Part shown: positions 10,792 through 22,195 of the stretch, piece after piece
Numbering within the stretch: the stretch's first letter is position 1
How the letters are laid out: every line of letters begins with the position of its first letter
Assembly: GCA_036583965.1 (NCBI GenBank)
Contig: JAZBQD010000019.1
Location: 1,479,650 to 1,543,649 of the forward strand
DNA from: Prunella strophiata
Taxonomy: Eukaryota > Chordata > Aves > Passeriformes > Prunellidae
Direction: 5' to 3'
DNA length: 64,000 nt
Made by a program: the position numbers and the translations under genes
Notes under the pieces: model-generated
What the model was told of the DNA's origin: nothing
The model's input: only the letters and a program-made list of their open reading frames with translations
Database searches by the model: none

Positions 10792-11390
10792 ACTCCCTGC
10801 TGCAGAGCCACCCCTCTGAAACCCCCTTCCCACAGGACCCCCTGTCGGAAATGGGAGGGAAGGGTTAATTTGAAGCAGAGGTGCCCAAGACAAATTCCCT
10901 GCGAGTGCCCCCTCAGCTGCCCGGGGCAGGGCTGGGTCCCATCCCGGAGGGGTTTAAAGCCCTGTGGACTGTGGCACTCGGCAGTGCTGGGGAAAGGCTG
11001 GACCCGAGGGACTCTGGGGCTTTTCCAGCCTCAATATTTCCCTGATTCGCAGCTGCTCCCCTGACACGTGTTTGCACACAGGAACAGGCAGCCCGGCTCA
11101 CCTTTGTGTCCCCAGCTCCTCCAGCCCTGGCACACGGAATTCCTCCCTGCCCTGCTCCCTCCCTGCTGACTTGGTTTCCTCTGTGCCTGCCGTGCTGAAA
11201 TCAAGGGAGAGGACAAGAACTCTCTCACCCACAGCAGGAACAGCAACGGGGGCTCTTCACACCCCAGCACCAGCCAGGAGTGTGAGCAGGGCAGGGAAAC
11301 ACAGCTGGGCAGGGGTCGGGAGGGGAGAGGGGCTCGGGCAGGCTGGGACTGGGAGGTGGGAAGGGCAGGGGGCAGTGGGAAACACTCGGA
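10792..11390. other. GC-rich single-copy DNA
   Basis: Unique GC-rich sequence up to the family A LTR. No repeat or gene recognised. Confidence 0.4.
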
Positions 11391-11696
11391 TGTCGCCCTG
11401 ATTTTTAAAGTTTCTCTAAAGCCTTCTGATGTTTACATTCTTGTGCAGAACTTTCTCACACACTTTCTGTAAATAACTTACTGTTTTGCATTCCTCTAGT
11501 GGAGGAAGAGCAAGCTTGATGGACTGTTGAGTTGTCCAGTGGCATTGAGGAGGTGGCACTGTCACCCTCCAACGACACTGGGATTTCAGAAATCTATAAA
11601 TAGAGTCAGATTCAATAAATTTCCTCTCTTTTTTGCTTTCTCACACCTTGCAAAGAGCTGCTGTCCACGTTGTGTCATTTGTGCACCACAGTGACA
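11391..11696 (+). mobile_element. Solo LTR family A, complete
   Basis: Starts TGTCGCCCTGA and ends CAGTGACA (306 bp). It has a TATA-like CTATAAATAG (about 11594) and a polyadenylation signal TCAATAAA (about 11612). The flanking 6-mers CTCGGA (left) and CTCGGG (right) are a target-site duplication with one mismatch. No gag/pol is attached, so it is a recombined solo LTR. Confidence 0.85.
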
Positions 11697-12174
11697 CTCG
11701 GGCAGTGCCAGCAGCAGGAACAAAGGGTGCCCAGGATAATGAGGAGCAGGGCTTGTTCTGCTGCTGGAGATGCACTGCAGCTTGTGGGGGTTTTTTTTTG
11801 GCTTGTTACAGAGAAAGATTAAATACAGCAGTAATCAGAGAATACAGTGGAAGCAATTGTGAGCTGGAAAAATAAGAGAAAAGAAAAAGAGGGGAAGAGA
11901 TATGATGAGAATAATAACTGAAATAACACAACCAGCTAAGTAGGCAGCAAATTGGGAGATAATTGTATCATTTAAATAAAGATGGCAAGAAAAGTTCAGT
12001 AATTGGTGTAAAGGTTCATGTGAGGTTGTTGTGCTCTCTGCAACCCCAAAAAGAAATCAAATGCTCCCCTGGGGAAGGAAAAGTTTCCAGAGGTCTCCTA
12101 AACTTGTGTGTAGAACCATGCCCTGCTGCAGCCTTGTGGTTACTGAAACTCCCTCTCCCAGTTTTTTACTTGTA
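11697..12174. other. Single-copy DNA, nothing recognised
   Basis: Purine-rich unique sequence between the LTR and a CR1 tail. No gene signal. Confidence 0.4.
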
Positions 12175-12233
12175 ATCACAGAATCCCAGACTGGTTTGGG
12201 TGGGAAGTGACCTCAGAGCCCACCCAGTGCCAT
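12175..12233 (-). mobile_element. CR1 tail at the edge of minisatellite A
   Basis: Reads AATCACAGAATCCCAGACTG then GGTTTGGGTGGGAAG and CCCACCCAGTGCC, the reversed CR1 3' end. It stops exactly where the 29-32-bp tandem array begins, so the array sits inside or at the breakpoint of this CR1 copy. Confidence 0.8.
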
Positions 12234-14026
12234 GAGCTGTGACACAGCCCAGCCTGGCTGTCCCTGAGCTGTGACACAGCCCCAGCCTGGCTGTCCCTGA
12301 GCTGTGACACAGCCCCAGCCTGTGCCCTGAGCTGTGACACAGCCCAGCCTGGCTGTCCCTGAGCTGTGACACAGCCCAGCCTGTGCCCTGAGCTGTGACA
12401 CAGCCCAGCCTGTGCCCTGAGCTGTGACACAGCCCAGCCTGGCTGTCCCTGAGCTGTGACACAGCCCAGCCTGGCTGTCCTGAGCTGTGACACAGCCCAG
12501 CCTGTGCCCTGAGCTGTGACACAGCCCAGCCTGTGCCCTGAGCTGTGACACAGCCCAGCCTGTGCCCTGAGCTGTGACACAGCCCAGCTGGCTGTCCCTG
12601 AGCTGTGACACAGCCCAGCCTGTGCCCTGAGCTGTGACACAGCCCAGCCTGTGCCCTGAGCTGTGACACAGCCCAGCTGGCTGTCCCTGAGCTGTGACAC
12701 AGCCCAGCCTGGCTGTCCTGAGCTGTGACACAGCCCAGCCTGTGCCCTGAGCTGTGACACAGCCCAGCCTGGCTGTCCTGAGCTGTGACACAGCCAGCCT
12801 GGCTGTCCTGAGCTGTGACACAGCCCAGCCTGGCTGTCCTGAGCTGTGACACAGCCCAGCCTGGCTGTCCTGAGCTGTGACACAGCCCAGCCTGTGCCCT
12901 GAGCTGTGACACAGCCCAGCCTGGCTGTCCCTGAGCTGTGACACAGCCCAGCCTGGCTGTCCCTGAGCTGTGACACAGCCCAGCCTGGCTGTCCCTGAGC
13001 TGTGACACAGCCCAGCCTGGCTGTCCCTGAGCTGTGACACAGCCCAGCCTGGCTGTCCTGAGCTGTGACACAGCCCAGCCTGGCTGTCCCTGAGCTGTGA
13101 CACAGCCCAGCCTGGCTGTCCCTGAGCTGTGACACAGCCCAGCCTGGCTGTCCCTGAGCTGTGACACAGCCCAGCCTGGCTGTCCTGAGCTGTGACACAG
13201 CCCAGCCTGTGCCCTGAGCTGTGACACAGCCCAGCCTGGCTGTCCTGAGCTGTGACACAGCCCAGCTGGCTGTCCCTGAGCTGTGACACAGCCCAGCCTG
13301 TGCCCTGAGCTGTGACACAGCCCAGCTGGCTGTCCCTGAGCTGTGACACAGCCCAGCCTGGCTGTCCTGAGCTGTGACACAGCCCAGCCTGTGCCCTGAG
13401 CTGTGACACAGCCCAGCCTGGCTGTCCTGAGCTGTGACACAGCCCAGCCTGTGCCCTGAGCTGTGACACAGCCCAGCCTGTGCCCTGAGCTGTGACACAG
13501 CCCAGCCTGTGCCCTGAGCTGTGACACAGCCCAGCCTGTGCCCTGAGCTGTGACACAGCCCAGCCTGGCTGTCCTGAGCTGTGACACAGCCAGCCTGGCT
13601 GTCCTGAGCTGTGACACAGCCCAGCCTGTGCCCTGAGCTGTGACACAGCCCAGCCTGGCTGTCCCTGAGCTGTGACACAGCCCCAGCCTGTGCCCTGAGC
13701 TGTGACACAGCCCAGCCTGGCTGTCCCTGAGCTGTGACACAGCCCCAGCCTGTGCCCTGAGCTGTGACACAGCCCAGCCTGTGCCCTGAGCTGTGACACA
13801 GCCCAGCCTGTGCCCTGAGCTGTGACACAGCCCAGCTGGCTGTCCCTGAGCTGTGACACAGCCCCAGCCTGGCTGTCCCTGAGCTGTGACACAGCCCCAG
13901 CCTGTGCCCTGAGCTGTGCCACAGCCCCAGCCTGTGCCCTGAGCTGTGACACAGCCCAGCCTGGCTGTCCCTGAGCTGTGACACAGCCCAGCCTGGCTGT
14001 CCCTGAGCTGTGACACAGCCCAGCCT
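12234..14026. repeat. Minisatellite A, 29/31/32-bp units, about 58 copies
   Basis: Every unit starts GAGCTGTGACACAGCCCAGC. It continues either as CTGTGCCCT (29 bp) or CTGGCTGTCCCT (32 bp), with 1-bp C-deletion variants. The two forms are interspersed without simple periodicity. The minus strand has no stop in any frame, giving three open frames of about 600 codons that are not genes. Confidence 0.97.
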
Positions 14027-15932
14027 GGCTGTCCCAGCTCAGTGTCCCCATTTGCCCATGGCTCTGTCACCCCGTGGTGGCTGTCCCAGCTCAGTGTCCC
14101 CATTTGCCCATGGCTCTGTCACCCTGTGGTGGCTGTCCCAGCTCAGTGTCCCCATTTGCCCATGGCTCTGTCACCCTGTGGTGGCTGTCCCAGCTCAGTG
14201 TCCCCATTTGCCCATGGCTCTGTCACCCTGTGGTGGCTGTCCCAGCTCAGTGTCCCCATTTGCCCATGGCTCTGTCACCCTGTGGTGGCTGTCCCAGCTC
14301 AGTGTCCCCATTTGCCCATGGCTCTGTCACCCTGTGGTGGCTGTCCCAGCTCAGTGTCCCCATTTGCCCATGGCTCTGTCACCCTGTGGTGGCTGTCCCA
14401 GCTCAGTGTCCCCATTTGCCCATGGCTCTGTCACCCTGTGGTGGCTGTCCCAGCTCAGTGTCCCCATTTGCCCATGGCTCTGTCACCCTGTGGTGGCTGT
14501 CCCAGCTCAGTGTCCCCATTTGCCCATGGCTCTGTCACCCTGTGGTGGCTGTCCCAGCTCAGTGTCCCCATTTGCCCATGGCTCTGTCACCCTGTGGTGG
14601 CTGTCCCAGCTCAGTGTCCCCATTTGCCCATGGCTCTGTCACCCTGTGGTGGCTGTCCCAGCTCAGTGTCCCCATTTGCCCATGGCTCTGTCACCCTGTG
14701 GTGGCTGTCCCAGCTCAGTGTCCCCATTTGCCCATGGCTCTGTCACCCTGTGGTGGCTGTCCCAGCTCAGTGTCCCCATTTGCCCATGGCTCTGTCACCC
14801 TGTGGTGGCTGTCCCAGCTCAGTGTCCCCATTTGCCCATGGCTCTGTCACCCTGTGGTGGCTGTCCCAGCTCAGTGTCCCCATTTGCCCATGGCTCTGTC
14901 ACCCTGTGGTGGCTGTCCCAGCTCAGTGTCCCCATTTGCCCATGGCTCTGTCACCCTGTGGTGGCTGTCCCAGCTCAGTGTCCCCATTTGCCCATGGCTC
15001 TGTCACCCTGTGGTGGCTGTCCCAGCTCAGTGTCCCCATTTGCCCATGGCTCTGTCACCCTGTGGTGGCTGTCCCAGCTCAGTGTCCCCATTTGCCCATG
15101 GCTCTGTCACCCTGTGGTGGCTGTCCCAGCTCAGTGTCCCCATTTGCCCATGGCTCTGTCACCCTGTGGTGGCTGTCCCAGCTCAGTGTCCCCATTTGCC
15201 CATGGCTCTGTCACCCTGTGGTGGCTGTCCCAGCTCAGTGTCCCCATTTGCCCATGGCTCTGTCACCCTGTGGTGGCTGTCCCAGCTCAGTGTCCCCATT
15301 TGCCCATGGCTCTGTCACCCTGTGGTGGCTGTCCCAGCTCAGTGTCCCCATTTGCCCATGGCTCTGTCACCCTGTGGTGGCTGTCCCAGCTCAGTGTCCC
15401 CATTTGCCCATGGCTCTGTCACCCTGTGGTGGCTGTCCCAGCTCAGTGTCCCCATTTGCCCATGGCTCTGTCACCCTGTGGTGGCTGTCCCAGCTCAGTG
15501 TCCCCATTTGCCCATGGCTCTGTCACCCTGTGGTGGCTGTCCCAGCTCAGTGTCCCCATTTGCCCATGGCTCTGTCACCCTGTGGTGGCTGTCCCAGCTC
15601 AGTGTCCCCATTTGCCCATGGCTCTGTCACCCTGTGGTGGCTGTCCCAGCTCAGTGTCCCCATTTGCCCATGGCTCTGTCACCCTGTGGTGGCTGTCCCA
15701 GCTCAGTGTCCCTGTTTGCCCATGGCTCTGTCACCCTGTGGTGGCTGTCCCAGCTCAGTGTCCCTGTTTGCCCATGGCTCTGTCACCCTGTGGTGGCTGT
15801 CCCAGCTCAGTGTCCCTGTTTGCCCATGGCTCTGTCACCCTGTGGTGGCTGTCCCAGCTCAGTGTCCCCATTTGCCCATGGCTCTGTCACCCTGTGCTGG
15901 CTGTCCCCCAGTGTCCCTGTTTGCACACTCCT
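14027..15932. repeat. Minisatellite B, 52-bp unit, about 36 copies
   Basis: The unit starts GGCTGTCCCAGCTCAGTG, goes through CCCATTTGCCCATGGCTCTG, and ends TCACCCTGTGGT. Copies are nearly identical. The first has CCCCGTGGT and the last few carry TCCCTGTTTG in place of TCCCCATTTG. It is joined without spacer to minisatellite A through the shared GGCTGTCCC. All three plus-strand frames stay open (about 650 codons) because 52 is not a multiple of 3 and the unit has no stop. Confidence 0.97.
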
Positions 15933-16160
15933 CTCCCACAGTTTGGATCTCTCCGTGCCTGAGGTGTTTCCAGTTCTGTTTATTGTGACTCTTACCCTGC
16001 TGTTATTCCGCTGTTACTCCACTGTTTCTCTCCTTTTACTTTGCTGTTTCTCTGCCGTTACTCCACCCTTACCCCAGTGCTCCTCGCTGGTTTGGCAGGC
16101 TGCTGACAGCTCCTCAGTGCTGAACGAGAGCACCACTCACTGACAGTCAGCTCCTGTGGG
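15933..16160. other. Spacer between minisatellites B and C
   Basis: Short unique spacer, itself weakly repetitive in TGTTACTCC/TGTTTCTC words at 15990-16070. Confidence 0.5.
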
Positions 16161-17052
16161 CCCCACAAATACATTTCTGCTGGGTGTTCCCTCCTCCTGA
16201 CACCCCAATTCCCACAAATACATTTCTGCTGGGTGTTCCCTCCTCCTGACACCCCAATTCCACAAATACATTTCTGCTGGGTGTTTTTTCTCCTTGTGAC
16301 ACCCCAATTCCCACAAATACATTTCTGCTGGCTGTTTCCTGCTCCTGACACCCCAATTCCCACAATACATTTCTGCTGGCTGTTTCCTGCTCCTGACACC
16401 CCAATTCCACAAATACATTTCTGCTGGCTGTTTCCTGCTCCTGACACCCCAATTCCCACAATACATTTCTGCTGGGTGTTTTTTCTCCTTGTGACACCCC
16501 AATTCCCACAAATACATTTCTGCTGGGTGTTCCCTCCTCCTGACACCCCAATTCCCACAAATACATTTCTGCTGGGTGTTCCCTCCTCCTGACACCCCAA
16601 TTCCACAAATACATTTCTGCTGGGTGTTTTTTCTCCTTGTGACACCCCAATTCCCACAAATACATTTCTGCTGGCTGTTCCCTCCTCCTGACACCCCAAT
16701 TCCCACAAATACATTTCTGCTGGCTGTTCCCTCCTCCTGACACCCCAATTCCCACAAATACATTTCTGCTGGCTGTTCCCTCCTTAGGACACCCCAATTC
16801 CCACAAATACATTTCTGCTGGGTGTTCCCTCCTCCTGACACCCCAATTTCCCCACAAATACATTTCTGCTGGCTGTTTTCTCCTCCTGACACCCCAATTT
16901 CCCCACAAATACATTTCTGCTGGCTGTTTCCTGCTCCTGACACCCCAATTCCCACAAATACATTTCTGCTGGGTGTTCCCTCCTTGTGACACCCCAATTC
17001 CCACAAATACATTTCTGCTGGCTGTTTCCTGCTCCTGACACCCCAATTCCCA
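16161..17052. repeat. Minisatellite C, about 49-bp unit, 18 copies
   Basis: The core ACAAATACATTTCTGCTGG is followed by a variable GTGTTCCCTCCTCC, CTGTTTCCTGCTCC or GTGTTTTTTCTCCTTG block, then TGACACCCCAATTCC. Unit length varies between 47 and 52 bp. The minus strand is open in all frames. Confidence 0.96.
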
Positions 17053-17299
17053 GCTAATGGCTTTGAGATGTGCAGCCTGCCCATTTTCCCGTGTGTTGTT
17101 CAACCTGAGAAACCCTCATGGTCATTAAAGCATCAGGGATAATTAGAAATGAAATCTCTCTGTCTGGGCTCTCAGACCTGACCTTTTGTTTGTTCTAAAT
17201 ACGTCAAATCCATCAAACACAGACGTGTGATAACATTTCTCTTCAAAAACCACTTAGAGATCTGATGATGCTTTGCAAGGACAATTAACAGCCCTGGTA
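17053..17299. other. Single-copy DNA, nothing recognised
   Basis: Short unique stretch between minisatellite C and CR1. Confidence 0.4.
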
Positions 17300-17395
17300 G
17301 AGCAGCCTGGGATAGTGGGAGGTGTCCCTGCCCAGGGGAGGGGTGGGACAAAATGGGCTTTAAGGTCCCTTCCAGCCCAAACCATCCTGGGATGC
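17300..17395 (+). mobile_element. CR1 LINE fragment, 3' end
   Basis: Reads GCAGCCTGGGATAGTGGGAG, CTTTAAGGTCCCTTCC, AAACCATCCTGGGATG. 5'-truncated to under 100 bp. Confidence 0.85.
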
Positions 17396-17529
17396 TGGGA
17401 TGTAATTTGGTCAGAGCTGAAGGAAGGACAAGGAGTTTCTCTCTCAGTGCCAGTGAGGAGGGCTGGGCTCTTCCCTGGCTGCATCTCCAGCTCAGGACCC
17501 AGGGTTGGTAGTGGATGCTCATCCATCAC

Positions 17530-17785
17530 CTCCCACATTTCAGCAGGACAGGAGGAGACAGCCTCAGGCTGGGCCAGGGCAGGCTCAGGGTGGGCACAGC
17601 AGCAATTTCCCCATGGAAAGGGGGCTCAGGCCTTGGCAGGGGCTGCCCAGAGAGCTTTGGAGTGCCCATCCCTGCAGGTGGCACCCAGAGCTCTGGGCTG
17701 GGGACAGGGTGGGCATTGGGCACAGCTGGGGCTCCCTGGGCTGGGAGGGCTTTTCCAGCCCCAGGGATCCTGGGATTCTGTTCTA
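17530..17785 (+). mobile_element. CR1 LINE fragment, older subfamily
   Basis: Matches, in reverse orientation, the segment at 61812-61965 (shared block CAATTTCCCCATGG and its flanks). It contains the CR1 phrase GGGGCTGCCCAGAGAG and ends TTTTCCAGCCCCAGGGATCC, a decayed 3' end. Confidence 0.65.
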
Positions 17786-18293
17786 TTCCAATGAATTCTG
17801 TCTTGCAGTGTCACTGAGCAAACAGAGATGTCAGGGAGTCCCTACACAGCCTGGAGTAAGCTCAGTCTTTTGTACCTTACTACTTTTGGACACAGTCTCA
17901 CAAAATCCCAGTGAGGAAGGAGATTTCCTGGTGCCAGAGGCTGGATCTGGGCATGGTTACTCTGAGGAAACTCAGGGCCCTGTGAGGGGTGCCTTTACAT
18001 GGCTGGCCTTGGCTTTTGTGCCCCCTGATGATCTCAACCAGCTGCAGAGCACCTGGCACAGCAGGTGCTGCCACCTCGCAGGCAGCTTCCTAAGGACAGG
18101 GAATGATGCCCAGTGTGTTCCCTGCACCTCTGGTAGCTGAGCCTGGCACAAACAGATTTCCTGAAAAAAAACGGGGAAAGAGATAGAGAACTGGAATTCT
18201 GGAGGGGATTTGCCCAGTGTGAGCCCAGCAGATATCTGCTGTTTGCCCAGGCAGCTGCAGATGCCACCCTCCCTGCCCAAGGGGGGGTTTTGG
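17786..18293. other. Single-copy DNA, nothing recognised
   Basis: Unique sequence of ordinary composition up to the family B LTR. No gene evidence. Confidence 0.4.
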
Positions 18294-18917
18294 TGTCGGG
18301 GTCTCTCAGTACCTCAAGATGACCCCGAGCAGTCAGAAAGTCTCTGTGTTCTGGCCAGAGAAACTGAAGAAGGAGTCAGGAGCTTCTTGTGCAGTGTTCA
18401 AGGTTGTTTATTGTTTCTTATCTAACAGATTTTTCCCCTGACCAGCCCAGGTCTGTTCAGCAGGTCAGTCCCAGGCACACTGCCCACCTCTGGGGTGGTG
18501 CTGTCTTTTTATACTAAAAACTACCTGTACATTATTTACAGTTATTTTCCAATACCTATCACCTGTGTTACACAGTCCAACTCTACTCTAAACCAATCCA
18601 AAAGTGCCACCATCACCCAGAAGATGGAGGCTGTGAAGAAGGAGAAAGAAGGACAGAACACACCCAAATTCCTCCATCTTGACCCCCAAACCCTTATTCT
18701 AAAAAACCCCAAAATTCTACTTTGTCACCCTGTGATAAACTAATTATTACTCTACTTAATTTGTGTGGCTTGCAACTCTTCATATAAAGTTGGTAATCTT
18801 TTCCATGGCTCAAGATCAAAGGCACAGGGGTCTTGGGCTCTGTGCCAAGGGCTGTGAGCCCCCTGCCAGGGGCTGGAGCCACCCAGGGCAGCCAGAGGGA
18901 TGTGCTGGGTTCTGACA
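18294..18917 (-). mobile_element. Solo LTR family B, complete
   Basis: Minus-strand copy of about 624 bp: TGTCAGAACCCAGCACATCC at its sense start. It carries the reversed TATA motif CTTTTTATACT (about 18505) and a diverged polyadenylation region near 18405-18420. Flanking 6-mers TTTTGG and CTTTGG fit a 6-bp target-site duplication with one mismatch. No internal retroviral sequence. Confidence 0.88.
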
Positions 18918-19589
18918 CTTTGGGACTGAGCAAGAAAGCCTGCATCAATCCCTGTCCTTACACAGGTAAACCCTGCTCCTGCATGGGAAATCTCACAGTG
19001 GGAAACTTCACAGCCTGAAAGGGCTCTGGGAGGTGAGAGGGAGCAGCACTGAGCTGGGGCTGCTGGCACAGGAGCTCAGGCTGAGGTACAGCTTACCAGG
19101 AGCTGGACCTGTTTGTGACCTGCTGGAGCTGTGGCCTGACCCAGCACAACCCTTCACAACCCATCTTTCTCTTCCCTTGGTGAGGATTCCACAGGATATT
19201 TTGTTTAGCAAACATTTTTTTGCACAAAATGAGATTATAGGTCCAAGAAAAGGGAGGATGCTCACCTTTCCCTATCACTGCTTTCTATTGTATTAAAGAC
19301 AATATTTGGGATCAACAGGTTTGTGTGTCCATGTTGGAATGGGATATTTCTGGAGGGAAAGCCTTGCCAGGCTCCACACAGGAACTGCCAGTGCTCAAGA
19401 ACTTTTTAATTATTTAAATTTAAAGTAGGTATATAAAAGTGCAGCCACGTTTTCACTCCACAGGTGGGGCAGTCCAGATCCAAACCCTGTTCCTTATCCC
19501 TGTCCTGGAGCTTCCTGGTGCATCTCCCTGCATTTCCCAGGCTGAGAGCAGCTCCAGTGTTGCCATAAAGCAGCCAAGACTCCCTTTTC
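18918..19589. other. Single-copy DNA, nothing recognised
   Basis: Unique sequence. Contains the AT-rich TTTTTAATTATTTAAATTTA at about 19404. No supported gene. Confidence 0.4.
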
Positions 19590-19976
19590 TTCATGCAGAA
19601 AAGCCCAATCTTTACTGTACAAGCCATATTTTATAGGATTATCAGAAGGAACTGTATCAGATTGTATGATGGACAATACACTCACCCTTGGTTCAGTGGA
19701 TTTTGCACATCTATCAAACTTCTGTATTTTCAGTTAGTTTACAGATTTTTTCCTACTGATTCTCATGAGACAGATCTTACTGTTTATGCAGGTTGTTGTT
19801 TTTAACCTAAGAATAGGTTGTGTTAATGAACCTTTCATACCTCAGGCTGTTTTTGCATGGGCACTTGCAAATTACTCAGCTGCACTTGGAAGAAATGACA
19901 GGCCAGCTATCAGTTTAACAGAGCAGGCCTCATTCTGTGAGGCCTCTTATAATTCTTCTACCTAAATAACTCCAGG
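19590..19976 (-). mobile_element. Possible LTR/ERV remnant
   Basis: Shares the 18-mer AAGGAACTGTATCAGATT (19646-19663) and a similar following stretch with 49950-49967. The reversed motif CTTTACTGTACAAGCCATAT could be a polyadenylation/R region. Termini and target duplication not found. Confidence 0.35.
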
Positions 19977-20042
19977 ACTGTCACACCCTTCCCTCATCCA
20001 CCTGATTTGGGACAGAGATCCTGGCTGCTGGTCCTGAGAGCA

Positions 20043-20599
20043 CATTGGAATCTGAAATGCAGGGAACTCTCAGAGCTTTGGGCCTGTGAACCAAAGCTGA
20101 GAATTAAACCCAGGATTTGATCTGAGACCTTGGGAAAGGCTCCCAAACTGAGGTGCTAGAAGCAAGAATATGGATTTATAGTTTAAAACAGAGACATTTT
20201 GAGCTGAGTAAAGCAAAGTTTAGAGTTTTAGAGCTTAAGATATAGAAATAAAAGTAGTTCCAGAGGTAAACAAGGAGTTCAGAATGCAGCACTGTAGGTT
20301 TGTGTGCCATAACAGGATTGGCTAAGGAAGCTCACACTGTAGCATGGGTCCATAAGATGAAATATTTAAGGATTGGGTCAAAACCATAAATATCCTTGTT
20401 GGCAGTGTTTCATTGGTCAATAAATCCTTAAAAGATCTGTAACTGAGGGTGTTGTGACCTTGTGAGCCATGCAGTGAAGATGTGAGCTGAACTCACCCTT
20501 CCTGCCTGTGTAGAAGATAAGAGAATAAATCACATCATCAAAAACTCAGAGGTCCCATCTCAAATTCCTTCCAAAGTCCCCCACGAGTGAATTACCACA
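20043..20599 (+). mobile_element. Solo LTR family C, reference-like copy
   Basis: About 557 bp, ending GAATTACCACA and flanked by a perfect 6-bp direct repeat AGAGCA (20037-20042 and 20600-20605). A CATAAATA motif (about 20385) precedes AATAAA signals at about 20419 and 20524. It is the sister copy of the reversed LTR at 4443-5010, with far fewer A residues on the sense strand. The left terminus reads CATTGG rather than TGCTGG, so its exact start may be off by a few bases. Confidence 0.82.
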
Positions 20600-20605
20600 A
20601 GAGCA

Positions 20606-20997
20606 GCATCCCATCTGCCTGCTTTTCCCATGGGGATGGAGGGTCAGTGCTGGAGCTCAGAGATGAGGGGCTGCCACCTGCAGCACTCACAGGGAAGCTC
20701 TGAGCTGGATAATCAACACTGGACCACGTGTTGGGAAAAAAAGAGGGGTTTGGAAGCTTAGCTGAAATCATCCCTGCATGTCTGCCCCATCAAACTCATG
20801 GGCAGAGAACAGGATTTGATATTTCCAAGAGAGGATTGTTTAGAGAGCTTTGTTTAAAAATTTGGAGGTGAAGATAAATTACTGCAATATTTCCATTTAA
20901 GTGTGGACCAGTCATAATCAGGTTTTTGTCTAGGTTGGGACAGAAAACCTGGGGATGACTGAGGGTTGTAGGAAGAGGAGGTGCAGGCATGGCAGTG
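20606..20997. other. Single-copy DNA, nothing recognised
   Basis: Unique sequence with AT-rich patches. No coding signal. Confidence 0.4.
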
Positions 20998-21290
20998 TCA
21001 TGGAATCCCAGAAGCACTGGGGACACAAAGGACCTCAAATCCCACCCAGTGCCACCCCTGCCATGGCAGGGACACCTCCCACTGTCCCAGGCTGCTCCCA
21101 ACCCCCAGTGTCCAGCCTGGCCTTGGGCACTGCCAGGGATCCAGGGGCAGCCACAGCTGCTCTGGGCACCTGTGCCAAGGCTGCCCACCCTCCCAGCCAG
21201 GAATTCTTTCCTAAAATCTAATTTAAATCTACCTCCTTCAGCTTGAAGCCATTCCCCTTGTGCTGGCATTCCAGGCCCTTGTCCCAGGTT
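20998..21290 (-). mobile_element. CR1 LINE fragment, 3' end
   Basis: One of the more complete CR1 fragments: reversed tail CATGGAATCCCAGAAGC, the CTGGCCTTGGGCACTGCCAG block, then TTCCTAAAATCTAATTTAAA and AAGCCATTCCCCTTGTGCTG, which are standard CR1 3'-UTR phrases. Confidence 0.92.
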
Positions 21291-21378
21291 CCTGTGTCCG
21301 TGGGCAATGCCAGCCCTGTTCCTGCTGGGCTCAGTGCACGTGGGGCAGAGCAAAGGGCACCTCCCTGGAGCACCCCCA

Positions 21379-21816
21379 TGTAGGAATGTGCCCCCTATTG
21401 GCAGAAGTAATAAACCTGTCCTTTGTCCCTCAAAAAAGGAAATGCTCCAGAAGTTTCTCTCACCAACTAACAAAGGGGACACCTTACAGGACAAAGGGGA
21501 CTTCACTCTAAATTTAAGGACAGCTAATTGGATAGGAGCCAAGAAGTCCCTCCTGGACAATTTACTATAAAAGCAGGCTCAACAAAGGAACTAACAGCTT
21601 TTGTAAGGTGTTTTACTAGGTGCAAGACCTGCTTGACCTAGATCGGTTTTTCTCTTTGTTATTTTGTCTTTTATTAAACATTTTTTGTTTCCAACACGTC
21701 TGCAAGAGCCCCCTGCTCTTTTATGCCTTCTACCAAATAGCTGAGCTATCTTGGTGTGTATTATTACTCGCCGAGAGCTTAAAAGATCTGGCTCGAGGTG
21801 ACTTTGAAATAATACA
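21379..21816 (+). mobile_element. Solo LTR family F, complete
   Basis: Starts TGTAGGAATG and ends GAAATAATACA (438 bp), with a perfect 6-bp flanking repeat CCCCCA (21373-21378 and 21817-21822). It has a TATA box ACTATAAAAGC (21564-21574), an ATTAAA polyadenylation signal (21673-21678) and a TTTTTTGTTTCC GU-rich stretch behind it. Only copy of this family in the window. No internal region. Confidence 0.85.
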
Positions 21817-21822
21817 CCCCCA

Positions 21823-22195
21823 CCCCTCAGGACCTGCCCTGCAGGGTCCCAGCACCCTCCCCCTGCCAGGACAGCTCTTGCTGCCCCCTCAGCTGGCAGT
21901 GAGCAGGGACTGGAGGGCTGGCTCTGCCCTGCAGCCTCCCCCAGGCTGTTCAGTGCTGACTGGGCTGCTTCCAAGAGGTGATGGGCTTGGATTCAGGGGG
22001 GCAAGATGGCCCTGACAGATGCCAGCAATGGCTCCTGGCAGCTGGGGGCTGAGCAGCTGGAAGGGAAGGCATTTGCTGGCAGCCCTGGCAGCAGCTCAGG
22101 CTCTCACAGCCCACCACTGCTGCTGGGTGGAGGCTTCACAGCGTCCATGGATCATTGAGCTCTGCAGTGGGAAGAGCAGTGAAACTGGGAAAGGA
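21823..22195. other. Single-copy DNA, nothing recognised
   Basis: GC-rich unique sequence leading into minisatellite D. Confidence 0.4.

Noticed and set aside
14027..15932. Array B as a CRISPR-like array
   Set aside because: There are no distinct spacers; the whole 52-bp unit repeats, and the genome is avian.
20998..21290. CR1 reverse transcriptase remnants
   Set aside because: All CR1 pieces found are 3'-UTR fragments under about 340 bp; no RT or endonuclease motif is seen in any frame.
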